Made by a program: the position numbers and the translations under genes | In this document: positions 42,601 to 50,259 of the stretch, piece after piece | Layout: each line of letters begins with the position of its first letter | Position numbering within the stretch: the stretch's first letter is position 1 | The notes under the pieces: model-generated | What the model was told of the DNA's origin: nothing | Database searches by the model: none | What the model saw: the letters and a program-made list of their open reading frames with translations, nothing else | DNA from: JAOEGB01 sp041262585 | GTDB lineage: Bacteria; Actinomycetota; Actinomycetes; Streptosporangiales; Streptosporangiaceae | Direction of reading: 5' to 3' | DNA length: 64,000 bases | NCBI RefSeq assembly: GCF_041262585.1 | Contig: NZ_JBGCBZ010000004.1 | Span: 310,001-374,000, forward strand

Positions 42601-42828
42601 TGCCGGCCTCGGCGCAGGCCTCGGCTGCGCCGGACGGGGAGACGGCTTACCGCCGCCCCTGGAGGCGTCGCCCTTGCCGAACGCCTCTGTAAGTTTGCGG
42701 ACGACCGGCGCCTCTATCGTTGAAGACGCCGACCTCACGAACTCGCCCATTTCGGTGAGCTTGGCCATCACGACCTTGCTCTCAACTCCGAACTCCTTGG
42801 CGAGTTCGTATACCCGGACCTTCGCCAC
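39661..42828 (-). CDS. infB: Translation initiation factor IF-2
   Basis: 1055 residues from GTG 42828. The N-terminal IF2N domain (VYELAKEFGVESKVVMAKL) is followed by an exceptionally long Pro/Gly/Arg linker (~60-430) with runs of GGGGRPGGGGG. A second IF2N-like section (LSDFADRIGANPASLVQIM) follows, then the GTPase: GHVDHGKTKLLD (~552), DTPGHEAFT and NKIDKEGADP. Domains II-IV complete it. It delivers fMet-tRNA to the 30S subunit. Low-complexity DNA at 41560-42020 is likely to be length-variable. Confidence 0.96.
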   Translation of the reverse strand: MAKVRVYELAKEFGVESKVVMAKLTEMGEFVRSASSTIEAPVVRKLTEAFGKGDASRGGGKPSPRPAQPRPAPRPAESLASGGAAPAPVSPSADAARPAPKPGPRPAPRPVPMPHPAPPVAQPEAAPEAVRPQAPRPEAARPEPRQEAPRPDVARPAASGPRPGPGAPKPGPRPAPAPRPASAPGASAGPSGGAPRPGAPKPGPRGPRPGNNPFSSNASGMGQRPARPGSRDGAERPDRGDRPDRGDRGDRGDRGPREPRRDGARDGAMPRPPGARAGAPGAGGPRPGPGGPRPGPGAGGPRPGPGAGGPRPGGPRPNPMMMPQGRPAGPGGGAGGGGRPGGGGGGGGRPGGGGGGRPGGGGGGRPGGGGGFGGPRTGAAGTGRPGGAGGGPGAGGGGGFAGRPGGGGRGRGGGTAGAFGRPGGRPTRGRKSKRQRRQEFDNMQAPAIGGVQAPRGGGQTIRLPRGASLSDFADRIGANPASLVQIMLHLGEMVTATQSVNEETLQLLGAELDYVIQVVSPEEEDRELLESFKIEFGEDEGDEADLAPRPPVVTVMGHVDHGKTKLLDAIRHTNVVAREAGGITQHIGAYQVSTVHEGEQRKITFIDTPGHEAFTAMRARGAQATDIAVLVVAADDGVKPQTIEALNHAQAADVPIVVAVNKIDKEGADPTKVRAQLTEYGLVAEEFGGSTMFVDISAKQGMGIDDLLEAILLTADAELDLRANPDMDAQGLAIEAHLDKGRGPVATVLVQRGTLRVGDSIVCGEAFGRVRAMLDDNGDTVDEADPSRPVLVLGLTAVPRAGDNFIVVSDDRMARQIAQQRAARQRIADMAKSGRRRTLEELFKDLEKGQVDELKLIIKGDVSGSVEALEDALLKIDVGEEVNLRVLHRAVGAITEYDVNLAIADDNAVIIGFNVRPEVRARDLAEREGVDIRYYSVIYQAIEEIEAALKGMLKPEFEEVRTGTAEVREVFKVPKIGNIAGALVRSGTITRNSKARIIRDGVVVADNLTVSSLRRFKDDATEVREGFECGIGVGYNDIKIDDVIETFEMQEKPRA

Positions 42829-42978
42829 TGCACTCCCTAACTCGGCCCGGGAGGCTAGCAGTGCCGCCGGACCGTCGCTACCTGGACGTACTCATCGCCG
42901 CGTGCTCATCAGGCGCTCATAGCAATCTGACTCCGCCCATCAACTCGGCGTCCTACATGACAGTTTTTCTTCGTGCGC

Positions 42979-43002
42979 GGCCCCAGGCCGAATACTGGGG
43001 CC
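42979..43002 (-). terminator. Hairpin between ylxR and infB
   Basis: GGCCCCAG and CTGGGGCC form a perfect 8-bp stem with an 8-base loop, about 65 bases after the ylxR stop and 150 before infB. No U-run follows on the minus strand, so it may pause or stabilise rather than terminate. Confidence 0.45.
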
Positions 43003-43066
43003 AATGCTGCCTGATCCCATGCCGATACCGGCTGTGAGAACAGCAGTGGTAACCATTCACCCGGAC

Positions 43067-43360
43067 TTACTCCGAGTCAAGCCCCTCCAGGTGAGCCCGC
43101 AGACACGCGACGTCGAGCGCCCCCTCAGCGCGAAACGCGCGAGGAAACGCCCGGCGGCGTTCGGCGAGCTCCAGACAGCGCAGGGACGGATGCAGTGACG
43201 CACCACGCCCCGGGAGCCGTCCTCGCAGGTCGGGAACGATGACGCCCTCGATCACTACCAGGCGGAGCAACTCGGACTTTACCGTGCGAACCCGACAGCC
43301 CACACACGTTCTGAGCGGGGCTGCCTGGCCACCGTGTTCCAGCTTACCTTGCCGACGCAT
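43067..43360 (-). CDS. ylxR: YlxR (DUF448) RNA-binding protein
   Basis: 97 residues from ATG 43360, overlapping the nusA end by 17 bases. The YlxR signature is PLRTCVGCRVRTVKSELLRLV, then LRGRLPGRGASLHPSLRCLE. YlxR/RnpM binds RNase P RNA and modulates processing in Firmicutes; the role in actinobacteria is less clear. It sits between nusA and infB in the standard order. Confidence 0.9.
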   Translation of the reverse strand: MRRQGKLEHGGQAAPLRTCVGCRVRTVKSELLRLVVIEGVIVPDLRGRLPGRGASLHPSLRCLELAERRRAFPRAFRAEGALDVACLRAHLEGLDSE

Positions 43361-44345
43361 CTGCGGGATCGGCCGGTGCCTCCTGAGTGTCCGGCCGGAT
43401 GTCAATGCGCCATCCGGTCAGACGCGCGGCAAGCCGGGCATTCTGCCCCTCTTTGCCGATGGCCAGGGACAACTGGTAATCGGGCACGGTGACCCGGGCG
43501 ACACGGCCGTCCGGATCGATCACCTCAACACGGGAAACACGCGCCGGCGAAAGCGCATTCCCGACGAATTCGGCCGGATCCTCCGACCAGTCGATAATGT
43601 CGATCTTCTCGCCGTGCAACTCGGTCATCACGTTACGCACGCGGGAGCCCATGGGCCCGATGCATGCGCCCTTGGCGTTGACCCCCGGCTTGCGGGACCT
43701 GACGGCGATCTTCGTGCGGTGCCCCGCCTCGCGGGCGATGGCGGCGATCTCCACGGTGCCGTCGGCGATCTCGGGCACCTCCAGCGCGAACAGCTTCTTC
43801 ACCAGGTTGGGATGCGTGCGCGACAGCGTCACGGAGGGGCCCTTCGGCCCCTTCTTCACCTGCACGACGTAGCAGCGGATGCGCTCGCCGTGGACGTAGT
43901 CCTCGCCGGGGACCTGCTCGTTGTGCGGGAGGATCGCCTCGATCTTGCCGAGGTCGACCAGCACGACCCTCGGGTCCTTGCCCTGCTGGATGATCCCGGC
44001 CACCAGCTCGCCCTCGCGACTGGCGAACTCGCCGAAGTTGATCTCGTCTTCCGCGTCGCGCAACTGCTGAAGGATGACCTGCTTGGCCGTCGTGGCCGCG
44101 ATCCTGCTGAAGTTGCCCGGGGTGTCGTCGTACTCCCTGACGACCTCGCCGCTCTCGTCGAGCTCGGCCGCCCAGATGCTCACGTGCCCCGACAGCCGGT
44201 CCAGCTCGGCGCGGGCCTTCTGCGCCGCGCCCTCGGTGCGGAAGTACGCGATCAGTAGTGCGTCCTCGATCGCCTTGACGACCAGGTCGAAGGAGATGTC
44301 CTTCTCCCGCTCCAGGCTGCGCAGGACGCTCATGTCAATGTCCAC
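43344..44345 (-). CDS. nusA: Transcription termination/antitermination factor NusA
   Basis: 333 residues from GTG 44345, with GGGGGAG four bases upstream. It has the N-terminal RNA-polymerase-binding domain (ISFDLVVKAIEDALLIAYFR), an S1 domain (EGELVAGIIQQGKDPRVVLVDLG) and two KH domains (GACIGPMGSRVRNVMTELHGEKIDII; YQLSLAIGKEGQNARLAARL). It lacks the C-terminal acidic repeats of E. coli NusA, as in other actinobacteria. Confidence 0.95.
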   Translation of the reverse strand: MDIDMSVLRSLEREKDISFDLVVKAIEDALLIAYFRTEGAAQKARAELDRLSGHVSIWAAELDESGEVVREYDDTPGNFSRIAATTAKQVILQQLRDAEDEINFGEFASREGELVAGIIQQGKDPRVVLVDLGKIEAILPHNEQVPGEDYVHGERIRCYVVQVKKGPKGPSVTLSRTHPNLVKKLFALEVPEIADGTVEIAAIAREAGHRTKIAVRSRKPGVNAKGACIGPMGSRVRNVMTELHGEKIDIIDWSEDPAEFVGNALSPARVSRVEVIDPDGRVARVTVPDYQLSLAIGKEGQNARLAARLTGWRIDIRPDTQEAPADPADASAR

Positions 44346-44356
44346 AAGGCTCCCCC

Positions 44357-44941
44357 TTAGCCCTCGTCGTCAATGTCGTCGGTGCGGCCGTCGATGTCCG
44401 CGTCACCAGCATGGCTGGCTGGGTGGCCGTCGAAGACATCGTCTGAGTCTTCTTCGGAGCCGTCTTCAAGGCCGTCTTCAAGGTCGCCGTCCGCTCGGTT
44501 GAACTCGACCTGCACCCTGCCTCGGAGCAGCTCGGCGAGCGCGAGGCGGCGCGACCCGTCCAGCTCCACGCCGGACTCGTCCGCGCCGGTCACCCGCCCC
44601 TCCGCCGAGGTGCCGTCCCGCAGCTCGGCCTTGACCAGCCTGCCCTTGGCACGCCTCCAGTGGCGCGGCTCGGTCAGCGGCCGGTCGACTCCCGGCGAGC
44701 TGACCTCCAGGACGTACGGACTGCCGCCCAGAACGTCGGTGTTGTCGAGCTCCTTGGAGATCGACTGGCTGACGTCGGCCACGTCGTCGAGGCTCACCCC
44801 GCCGTCGCGGTCCACTACAACACGCACCAGCCGCCGCTTGCCCGCCGGAGTGATCGTCACATCCTCCAGGTCGAGCCCCTCGGCGTCGACCACCGGGCCG
44901 AGAAGCTCCACGAGGCGGTCGCGTCGAGCGTCGTTGCCCAT
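44357..44941 (-). CDS. rimP: Ribosome maturation factor RimP
   Basis: 194 residues from ATG 44941, with GGGAGG five bases upstream. Core motifs are LVRVVVDRDGGVSLDDVADVSQSIS and YVLEVSSPGVDRPLTEPRHWRR. A C-terminal acidic extension (EDGLEDGSEEDSDDVFDG) is unusually long. RimP assists early 30S assembly. It starts the nusA-infB operon, 11 bases before nusA. Confidence 0.93.
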   Translation of the reverse strand: MGNDARRDRLVELLGPVVDAEGLDLEDVTITPAGKRRLVRVVVDRDGGVSLDDVADVSQSISKELDNTDVLGGSPYVLEVSSPGVDRPLTEPRHWRRAKGRLVKAELRDGTSAEGRVTGADESGVELDGSRRLALAELLRGRVQVEFNRADGDLEDGLEDGSEEDSDDVFDGHPASHAGDADIDGRTDDIDDEG

Positions 44942-45123
44942 GCCGACCTCCCATTCACTGGCGTACCTCGCCCGATGTGCCAACAGCCTATCGACAACGC
45001 GGGACGGAAATAGCGCCACACCCGGGCGGCGAGCCGACACGGGCGCGATGATCGCGAGAAGCGATGACCACTGGGTGGCGCGCCGTACGATGCTATGTCG
45101 TGGAACAGACGAGCGGGGCCCGG

Positions 45124-45651
45124 ATGACTAGGCGTGCCCTGCTTGGCACGGCCGCGGCCGGGCTGGCCGTTTCCGGCTGCTCGTTCCGCACGGGTCAAGG
45201 CTCCGGGAAGACCGGTGCCCACAAGCCGCCGGATCCTCAGACCGTGCTGCTGATCTCCCTGATCGCGGCCAAGGAGCAGATGATCGCGCTCTACCAGCGG
45301 GCGGCGCTGTCGGACGCCAAGCGGGCCGGCACGCTGGAGCAGTTCCGCCAGCGTCATGTCGCCCATCTCGCCGCACTGCGCAAGCTGCTTCCCCGGGACG
45401 CCGCGCCGACCCCCTCGCCCTCCCCTTCCCCTTCGGAAGCCTCCGGTTCCCCTTCGCAAGCATCCGGTTCCCCTTCGCAAGCATCCGGATCGGCGGTGTC
45501 CGCCGGCCGGCTGCGCGACGCGGAGCGCCGGGCGGCGGCCGGGCGGCCGGCTCAGACGGCGGGCGTCTCCCCCGCGCTCGCCCAGCTCCTGGCCGGCATC
45601 GGCGCCTGCGAGGCCGTACACGTGATCGCGCTGGGGAGGCTGCGTGATTGA
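45124..45651 (+). CDS. Ferritin-like lipoprotein
   Basis: About 175 residues from ATG 45124. A twin-arginine/lipoprotein-type signal (MTRRALLGTAAAGLAVSGC) ends in a lipobox Cys. The mature part has helices typical of the DUF4439/ferritin-like group (LLISLIAAKEQMIALYQRAAL, FRQRHVAHLAALRKLL) interrupted by a SPSQASG linker made of 21-bp repeats. It overlaps the next gene, also ferritin-like, by four bases (TTGA). The function is unknown; the pair may act as a surface complex. Confidence 0.7.
   Translation: MTRRALLGTAAAGLAVSGCSFRTGQGSGKTGAHKPPDPQTVLLISLIAAKEQMIALYQRAALSDAKRAGTLEQFRQRHVAHLAALRKLLPRDAAPTPSPSPSPSEASGSPSQASGSPSQASGSAVSAGRLRDAERRAAAGRPAQTAGVSPALAQLLAGIGACEAVHVIALGRLRD
45430..45492 (+). 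repeat. Three 21-bp tandem repeats in the lipoprotein linker
   Basis: Units such as CCTTCGCAAGCATCCGGTTC (plus one base) repeat in frame and encode SPS(E/Q)ASG heptapeptides. A length-variable surface linker is expected. Confidence 0.9.
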
Positions 45652-46160
45652 CTGTGACTGACGCGCTCGCCAAGGCCCTGGCCGCCGAGCATGCCGCCGT
45701 GTACGCCTACGGGGTGGTCGGCGGGAAGACCACGGGCAGGCTCCGCGCCCGCGCCTCGATCGGGTTCGACGCCCATCGGGCTCGGCGTGACCAGCTCCGC
45801 ACGCTGATCGCGCAGCGGGGCGGCACGCCGTCGGAACCCGGGCCGACCTACCAGTTGCCGTTCGAGATCACGACGGCCTCTGACGCCGTCCGCCTCGCCG
45901 TGCTGGTCGAGGAGCGGCTCACCACCGCCTATCTGGAGCTGGCCGCCGACCCGGACGCGTCGCTGCGGCGCCTCGCCGCGCTCGCCGCCCAGGAGTGCGC
46001 GACCCGCGCGTACGGCTGGCGGCCCGCGATCACCGCGTTCCCCGGCATGCCCGGGCTGGGGGCGTCACCCACGGCGACCGCCGGCCCCACGCCGTCCCTC
46101 GACCCCACTCCGCCGCTCGACCCTTCATCGCTGGTCGAGGAGCCCGCCGACACGCAATGA
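45648..46160 (+). CDS. DUF4439 ferritin-like domain protein
   Basis: 170 residues from TTG 45648 (or GTG 45654). Helices DALAKALAAEHAAVYAYGVVGG, FDAHRARRDQLRTLIAQRGG and VRLAVLVEERLTTAYLELA carry the Glu/His pattern of ferritin-like four-helix bundles. The C-terminus is a Pro/Ser/Thr tail. There is no signal peptide, so it is probably cytoplasmic, unlike its partner lipoprotein. It lies upstream of the terminator shared with proS. Confidence 0.85.
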   Translation: MTVTDALAKALAAEHAAVYAYGVVGGKTTGRLRARASIGFDAHRARRDQLRTLIAQRGGTPSEPGPTYQLPFEITTASDAVRLAVLVEERLTTAYLELAADPDASLRRLAALAAQECATRAYGWRPAITAFPGMPGLGASPTATAGPTPSLDPTPPLDPSSLVEEPADTQ

Positions 46161-46187
46161 GCCGGGCCCGGTCGACCGGGCCCGGCT
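46160..46187. terminator. Bidirectional terminator between DUF4439 gene and proS
   Basis: A perfect 28-bp palindrome: 12-bp arms AGCCGGGCCCGG and CCGGGCCCGGCT around TCGA. It begins on the last base of the plus-strand stop and lies 20 bases past the proS stop. Confidence 0.8.
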
Positions 46188-46207
46188 ACTTGCCGACGCG
46201 GCGGCGA

Positions 46208-47950
46208 TCAGGCCTGGCAGGCCGCCAGGACCCGGTCCACGGCCTCGGAGAGCGGGATCTCCTCCTTGGTCCCGGTCACGCGGTCGCGCAGCTCAACGAC
46301 GCCCTGGGCGAGCCCGCGGCCGACGATCAGCACAGTGGGCAGGCCGAGCAGCTCGGAGTCCTTGAACTTCACACCGGGGGACACGCCCGCGCGGTCGTCC
46401 ACCAGGACGCGCAGGCCGCGCGACTCCAGCTCCTCGGCGAGCTGGGTGGCCACCTCGATCTGGTTCTCCTTGCCGGTGCCGACGAGGTGCACGTCGGCCG
46501 GGGCCACCTCGCGCGGCCAGACCAGGCCCAGCTCGTCGTGGCGCTGCTCGGCCAGCACGGCGACCGCGCGTGAGACGCCGACGCCGTAGGAGCCCATCGT
46601 GATCCGGATCGGCTTGCCGTCCGGCCCGAGCGCGTCGAGCCCGGCGGCGTCGGCGTACTTGCGGCCGAGCTGGAAGATGTGACCGATCTCGATGCCGCGG
46701 TCGATCGACAGCGGGTGGCCGCAGCGGGGGCAGGAGTCCCCGGCCCGGACGTCGGCCGCCTCGATCGTCCCGTCGGCCTCGAAGTCGCGGCCCGCGACCA
46801 CGTGCGCGGCGTGCTTGCCGGGCTCGTTCGCCCCGGTCACCCAGGCCGAGCCGTCGACCACGCGGGGGTCCACGAGATAGCGGATGCCGAGCGACTTGAG
46901 GACCTGCGGGCCGATGTAACCGCGAACCAGGCCGGGATACCGGACGAAGTCCTCCGCCTCGAAGATCTCGGGGACGCCGGGTGAGACCGCCGCCTCCAGG
47001 CGCTTGAAGTCGACCTCCCGGTCGCCGGGCACGCCGATGATGAGCGTTTCGGCCTTGTCGGATCCCGGCGTGCGGACCTTGACCACGACGTTCTTCAGCG
47101 TGTCGGCGGCGGTGATCCCCAGGCCGTGGTGCTCGTTGACGTAGCCGACCAGCGACTCGATGGTGGGCGTGTCCGGCGTGTCGAGCACTTCGAGCGCGGG
47201 GTGCCCGGTCGTGACGGCGGGCGGCGCGGGCGTGACGACGGCCTCGGCGTTGGCCGCGTAGCCACAGTTGTGGCAGGCCACGAAGGTGTCCTCACCGGTG
47301 GCGCAGGGAGCCAGGAACTCCTCCGACGCCGAGCCGCCCATCGCGCCGGACATGGCGAAGACGACGCGGTAGTCGATGCCGAGCCGGTCGAAGATCCGGA
47401 TGTAGGCCTCTCGGTGCGTCTCGTAGGAGTGCTTCAGGCCGTCGTCGTCGAGGTCGAAGGAGTAGGAGTCCTTCATGACGAACTCCCGGCCGCGCAGGAT
47501 GCCCGCCCGGGGGCGCGCCTCGTCGCGGTACTTCGTCTGGATCTGGTAGAGGGTCACCGGGTAGTCCTTGTAGGAGGAGTACTCCCCCTTGACCATGTCG
47601 GTGAACATCTCCTCATGGGTGGGCCCGAGCAGGTAGTCGGCGCCCTTGCGGTCCTTGAGGCGGAAGAGCGTGTCGCCGTACTCCGTCCACCGGCCGGTGG
47701 CCTCGTAGTAGTCGCGGGGCAGCAGCGCGGGGAACAGCACCTCCTGGGCGCCCATCCGGTCCATCTCCTCGCGGACCACCCGCGTGATGTTCTCCAGGAC
47801 GATCTTGCCGAGCGGCAGCCACGAGTAGATGCCGGGGGCGACACGGCGGACGTATCCGGCGCGGACGAGCAGCTTGTGGCTCGGCACTTCCGCGTCCGCC
47901 GGATCCTCACGCAGCGTGCGCAGGAACAGGGTCGACATACGCAGCAGCAC
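46208..47950 (-). CDS. proS: Prolyl-tRNA synthetase
   Basis: 580 residues from GTG 47950, with AGGAG five bases upstream (an ATG at 47938 is also possible). Class II motifs: motif 2 YRDEARPRAGILRGREFVMKD region and motif 3 GSYGVGVSRAVAVL, with LLGPTHEEMFTDMV. The ~200-residue insertion between motifs 2 and 3 is the editing (INS) domain of bacterial-type enzymes. The C-terminal anticodon-binding domain is present. Charges tRNA-Pro. Confidence 0.96.
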   Translation of the reverse strand: MLLRMSTLFLRTLREDPADAEVPSHKLLVRAGYVRRVAPGIYSWLPLGKIVLENITRVVREEMDRMGAQEVLFPALLPRDYYEATGRWTEYGDTLFRLKDRKGADYLLGPTHEEMFTDMVKGEYSSYKDYPVTLYQIQTKYRDEARPRAGILRGREFVMKDSYSFDLDDDGLKHSYETHREAYIRIFDRLGIDYRVVFAMSGAMGGSASEEFLAPCATGEDTFVACHNCGYAANAEAVVTPAPPAVTTGHPALEVLDTPDTPTIESLVGYVNEHHGLGITAADTLKNVVVKVRTPGSDKAETLIIGVPGDREVDFKRLEAAVSPGVPEIFEAEDFVRYPGLVRGYIGPQVLKSLGIRYLVDPRVVDGSAWVTGANEPGKHAAHVVAGRDFEADGTIEAADVRAGDSCPRCGHPLSIDRGIEIGHIFQLGRKYADAAGLDALGPDGKPIRITMGSYGVGVSRAVAVLAEQRHDELGLVWPREVAPADVHLVGTGKENQIEVATQLAEELESRGLRVLVDDRAGVSPGVKFKDSELLGLPTVLIVGRGLAQGVVELRDRVTGTKEEIPLSEAVDRVLAACQA

Positions 47951-48062
47951 GGCTACTCCTTGCTCGTTGGAGATCTCGCGACAGAGACCGCGAGAGAGAC
48001 GACGTGAGCCAAGGTTATCGACTCGCGGACGCGTCTCGCCTCCTCTATAGGCTGTACACCTT

Positions 48063-48728
48063 CTACAGCGCGTACACGGCGGTGAGGACCGCGGCGACGC
48101 CCGCGGCGCGGGTACGGCCCGCCCACGACCGCCGCGACAGGACCACACAGAGCAGCCCGAGCACGAGCGCCGTACCGGCGAGCCACGGCAGGGCGGGGCC
48201 CCTGTCCCAGGTCACCATGCCGTGCCATTTGACCGTTCCGTTGAAGCTTGCGCTCTCGGCCATGTCGGTGAGGAACAGCAGCGCGAGCACGCCCGCGGCC
48301 ACGTCGCCCCAGGGGGAGCGTGAACGGGCGAGATACGCGAGCGCCCCTATGGCGACCATCCGGAAGAGGATGCCGTCCACGGCGACTCCGCCGCCGGGGA
48401 ATTCGATGAAGTCCGTGCCGCCCACGCTCATGATCAGGCCAGGGAAGACCGCGCCGAAGGTCGTGAGGGCGGCGTTGAGCAGGGCCCATCCCAATCCCGC
48501 GGAAAGGTAGCCGCTCACGGCGACGACGCTCACCAGCAGAGCGGACATCGCGATCCTGAGCACAGGACTGGAGGCGACGCCGGACAGCAGCGTCCCGGCC
48601 ACGCCCACCGGGACGCCGGCGAGAAGCGCGACGAGGATGTGGCCCTGAATGCGACGTGCGCACCGGTCCAGGGTGGCGAAGTCTCCCTCCGAGGTCTCCT
48701 CCTCGGCGAAGCAGGACGGGATGTTCAT
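48063..48728 (-). CDS. Multi-span membrane protein of unknown function
   Basis: About 221 residues with an acidic, cysteine-containing N-terminus (MNIPSCFAEEETSEGDFATL) and roughly six hydrophobic segments (GHILVALLAGVPVGVAGTLL, IAMSALLVSVVAVSGYLSAG and others). No family is recognised. The start is uncertain: ATG 48728 or TTG 48749, neither with a strong ribosome-binding site. Divergent from the acyl-CoA dehydrogenase at 48847. Confidence 0.7.
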   Translation of the reverse strand: MNIPSCFAEEETSEGDFATLDRCARRIQGHILVALLAGVPVGVAGTLLSGVASSPVLRIAMSALLVSVVAVSGYLSAGLGWALLNAALTTFGAVFPGLIMSVGGTDFIEFPGGGVAVDGILFRMVAIGALAYLARSRSPWGDVAAGVLALLFLTDMAESASFNGTVKWHGMVTWDRGPALPWLAGTALVLGLLCVVLSRRSWAGRTRAAGVAAVLTAVYAL

Positions 48729-48818
48729 CGACTGCGATCCGATCTTCAATTACTGCACCAGTCACGAGCAGTCTATATGGACGTCAAATAACCCCAATAA
48801 CGGCCATGCTTATCATCA

Positions 48819-48834
48819 ACAAGTGACCGCTTGG
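48819..48834. promoter_or_regulatory. Candidate TetR-type operator, site 1
   Basis: ACAAGTGACCGCTTGG: CAAG-N6-CTTG, 12 bases before the acyl-CoA dehydrogenase start. Shares the CGCTTGG half with sites at 50899 and 62903. Confidence 0.45.
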
Positions 48835-48846
48835 TATCCTCGCGGC

Positions 48847-49860
48847 GTGGACGAGCGAAAGGAACTGCGCGAAGCCGTCCGGGCCTTCCTCGGAGAGGCC
48901 ACCGGGGTCACGTGGCGGCGGTTCGCCGGGGAGCTCGGCGCCGCCGGGCTGGCCGTCCCCGAGGAGTACGGCGGAGCCGCATGCGGGTTCCCTGAGGTGG
49001 CGATCGTCTGCGAGGAGATCGGCCGGGCCCTGTCGCCCCTCCCCTACCTGTCAACGGTCGTGCTGGCGGCCTCCGCGATCCTGGAGTCGGGCGACCGCGA
49101 GGCGCGGGGGCGGCTGCTGCCGGCGATCGCCGAAGGGGCCATCACGGCCACAGTGATCTTCCCCGACGACGCGGACCTCTCGCTGGACGGCGACCGGCTC
49201 AGCGGGCTCGCGCCGTACGTCATGGAGGGCGAGCTCGTGCTCGCCTATGTCGACGGAGCTCTGGTGGAGGCCGAGCCGTCGGCGCGCAGGCCGTACGTCA
49301 CCTTGGACACGACCCGGCCGCTGGCCGAGCTGACCTTCGACGCGGTGCCCGTACGGGGGATCGGCGACGCGCGGGCGGCCGCCCGGGTGCGGGACCTCGG
49401 CATCGCCGGGCTGGCCGCGGAGCAGGCGGGCGGGGCGGCCCGCTGCCTCGAGTCGGCGACCGAATACGCCAAGAGGCGCTACCAGTTCGGGCGGCCCATC
49501 GGCTCGTTCCAGGCGATCAAGCACAAGCTGGCGGACATGCTGCTCAGGGTCGAGTCCGCCCGCTCGGCCGCCTATGCCGCCGCCGAGGCGAGCGCGGAGG
49601 AGCTGTCCGTCTACGCCGCGATGGCGGGCTCGTACTGCACCGAGGCATACCTGAGCACGGCGGGCGAGAACATCCAGGTGCACGGCGGCATCGGGGTGAC
49701 GTGGGAGCACGACGCCCATCGCTACTTCAAGCGGGCGACGTCGGACGCTCAGCTCTTCGGGCCGCCCGAGGCGCATCGTGCCCGGCTGGCGCGGGCCGTG
49801 TTCACAGGAGGCCTTGAAGCCTTCCCAGACCGGCCAGCAGCGCCGTCAGCGCGACCGTGA
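48847..49860 (+). CDS. Acyl-CoA dehydrogenase (FadE type)
   Basis: 337 residues from GTG 48847. N-terminal helical section (LAVPEEYGGAACGFPEVAIVCEEIG), middle beta section, and C-terminal YQFGRPIGSFQAIKHKLADML and NIQVHGGIGVTWEHDAHRYFKRA, which supplies the base-like Glu. It is shorter than a typical ACAD (~380-400), like the subunits of actinobacterial heteromeric FadE pairs in steroid degradation. The partner could be the ACAD beginning at 63489. It carries a TetR-type operator at its promoter. Confidence 0.85.
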   Translation: MDERKELREAVRAFLGEATGVTWRRFAGELGAAGLAVPEEYGGAACGFPEVAIVCEEIGRALSPLPYLSTVVLAASAILESGDREARGRLLPAIAEGAITATVIFPDDADLSLDGDRLSGLAPYVMEGELVLAYVDGALVEAEPSARRPYVTLDTTRPLAELTFDAVPVRGIGDARAAARVRDLGIAGLAAEQAGGAARCLESATEYAKRRYQFGRPIGSFQAIKHKLADMLLRVESARSAAYAAAEASAEELSVYAAMAGSYCTEAYLSTAGENIQVHGGIGVTWEHDAHRYFKRATSDAQLFGPPEAHRARLARAVFTGGLEAFPDRPAAPSARP

Positions 49861-50151
49861 CGGCGAGGACCGAAGCCGCGCCGGTGGCGTGGGCCGCAGG
49901 AGCAGCACGAGCACCAGGGCCAGAGCCAGGCCCGCCCAGTCCTGCCAGGGATAGCCCCATTCGACCGCCACGCAGCATTCACCGCTCTCGCGGGTGAACA
50001 GACCCTGAAGCCACAGCTGAAGCGACAGCACCGCGGGGATCGACTGGCCTTGCAGGAGCGTCGCCAAGGGGATCCACAACGGAGCGGCCGGTGGCGGATC
50101 CGACCACTGGGGCGGCGCCTTCGACCCCTGCATCGAGTACTTCACCGACAT
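49846..50151 (-). CDS. Hypothetical two-span membrane protein
   Basis: Up to 101 residues (ATG 50151 or 50133). Hydrophobic segments LWIPLATLLQGQSIPAVLSLQLWLQ and WAGLALALVLVLLL flank ESGECCVAVEWGYPW, a reasonable small membrane protein with a Cys-Cys pair. It overlaps the convergent dehydrogenase gene by 15 bases. The opposite strand in the same third-position phase also reads protein-like, so strand assignment is uncertain. Confidence 0.45.
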   Translation of the reverse strand: MSVKYSMQGSKAPPQWSDPPPAAPLWIPLATLLQGQSIPAVLSLQLWLQGLFTRESGECCVAVEWGYPWQDWAGLALALVLVLLLRPTPPARLRSSPSRSR

Positions 50152-50226
50152 CTGGGACGCCTACTCCGGCTTCCCCGGCACCCTCGCCACGAGCTGAGAA
50201 GCCGGTTCCCGACGCCCTGCGATGAC

Positions 50227-50256
50227 GACCCGGACGGCGCCCTCGCCGTCCGGGTC
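50227..50256. terminator. Strong terminator hairpin
   Basis: GACCCGGACGGCG and CGCCGTCCGGGTC form a perfect 13-bp stem with a 4-base loop. It lies directly past the minus-strand stop at 50260 and is followed on the plus strand by TCTT. Confidence 0.75.
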
Positions 50257-50259
50257 TCT

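Noticed and set aside
39313..42723. A 1,136-codon open frame on the plus strand
   Set aside because: It lies wholly opposite infB. Absence of stops follows from the GC-rich Gly/Pro/Arg codons of IF-2; the predicted protein is low-complexity Thr/Gly/Arg and Asp/Val repeats.
50021..50197. Plus-strand coding sequence ending FPGTLATS
   Set aside because: In-frame stops at 50006 and 50018 and no ATG, GTG or TTG start afterwards; kept only as an ambiguity.
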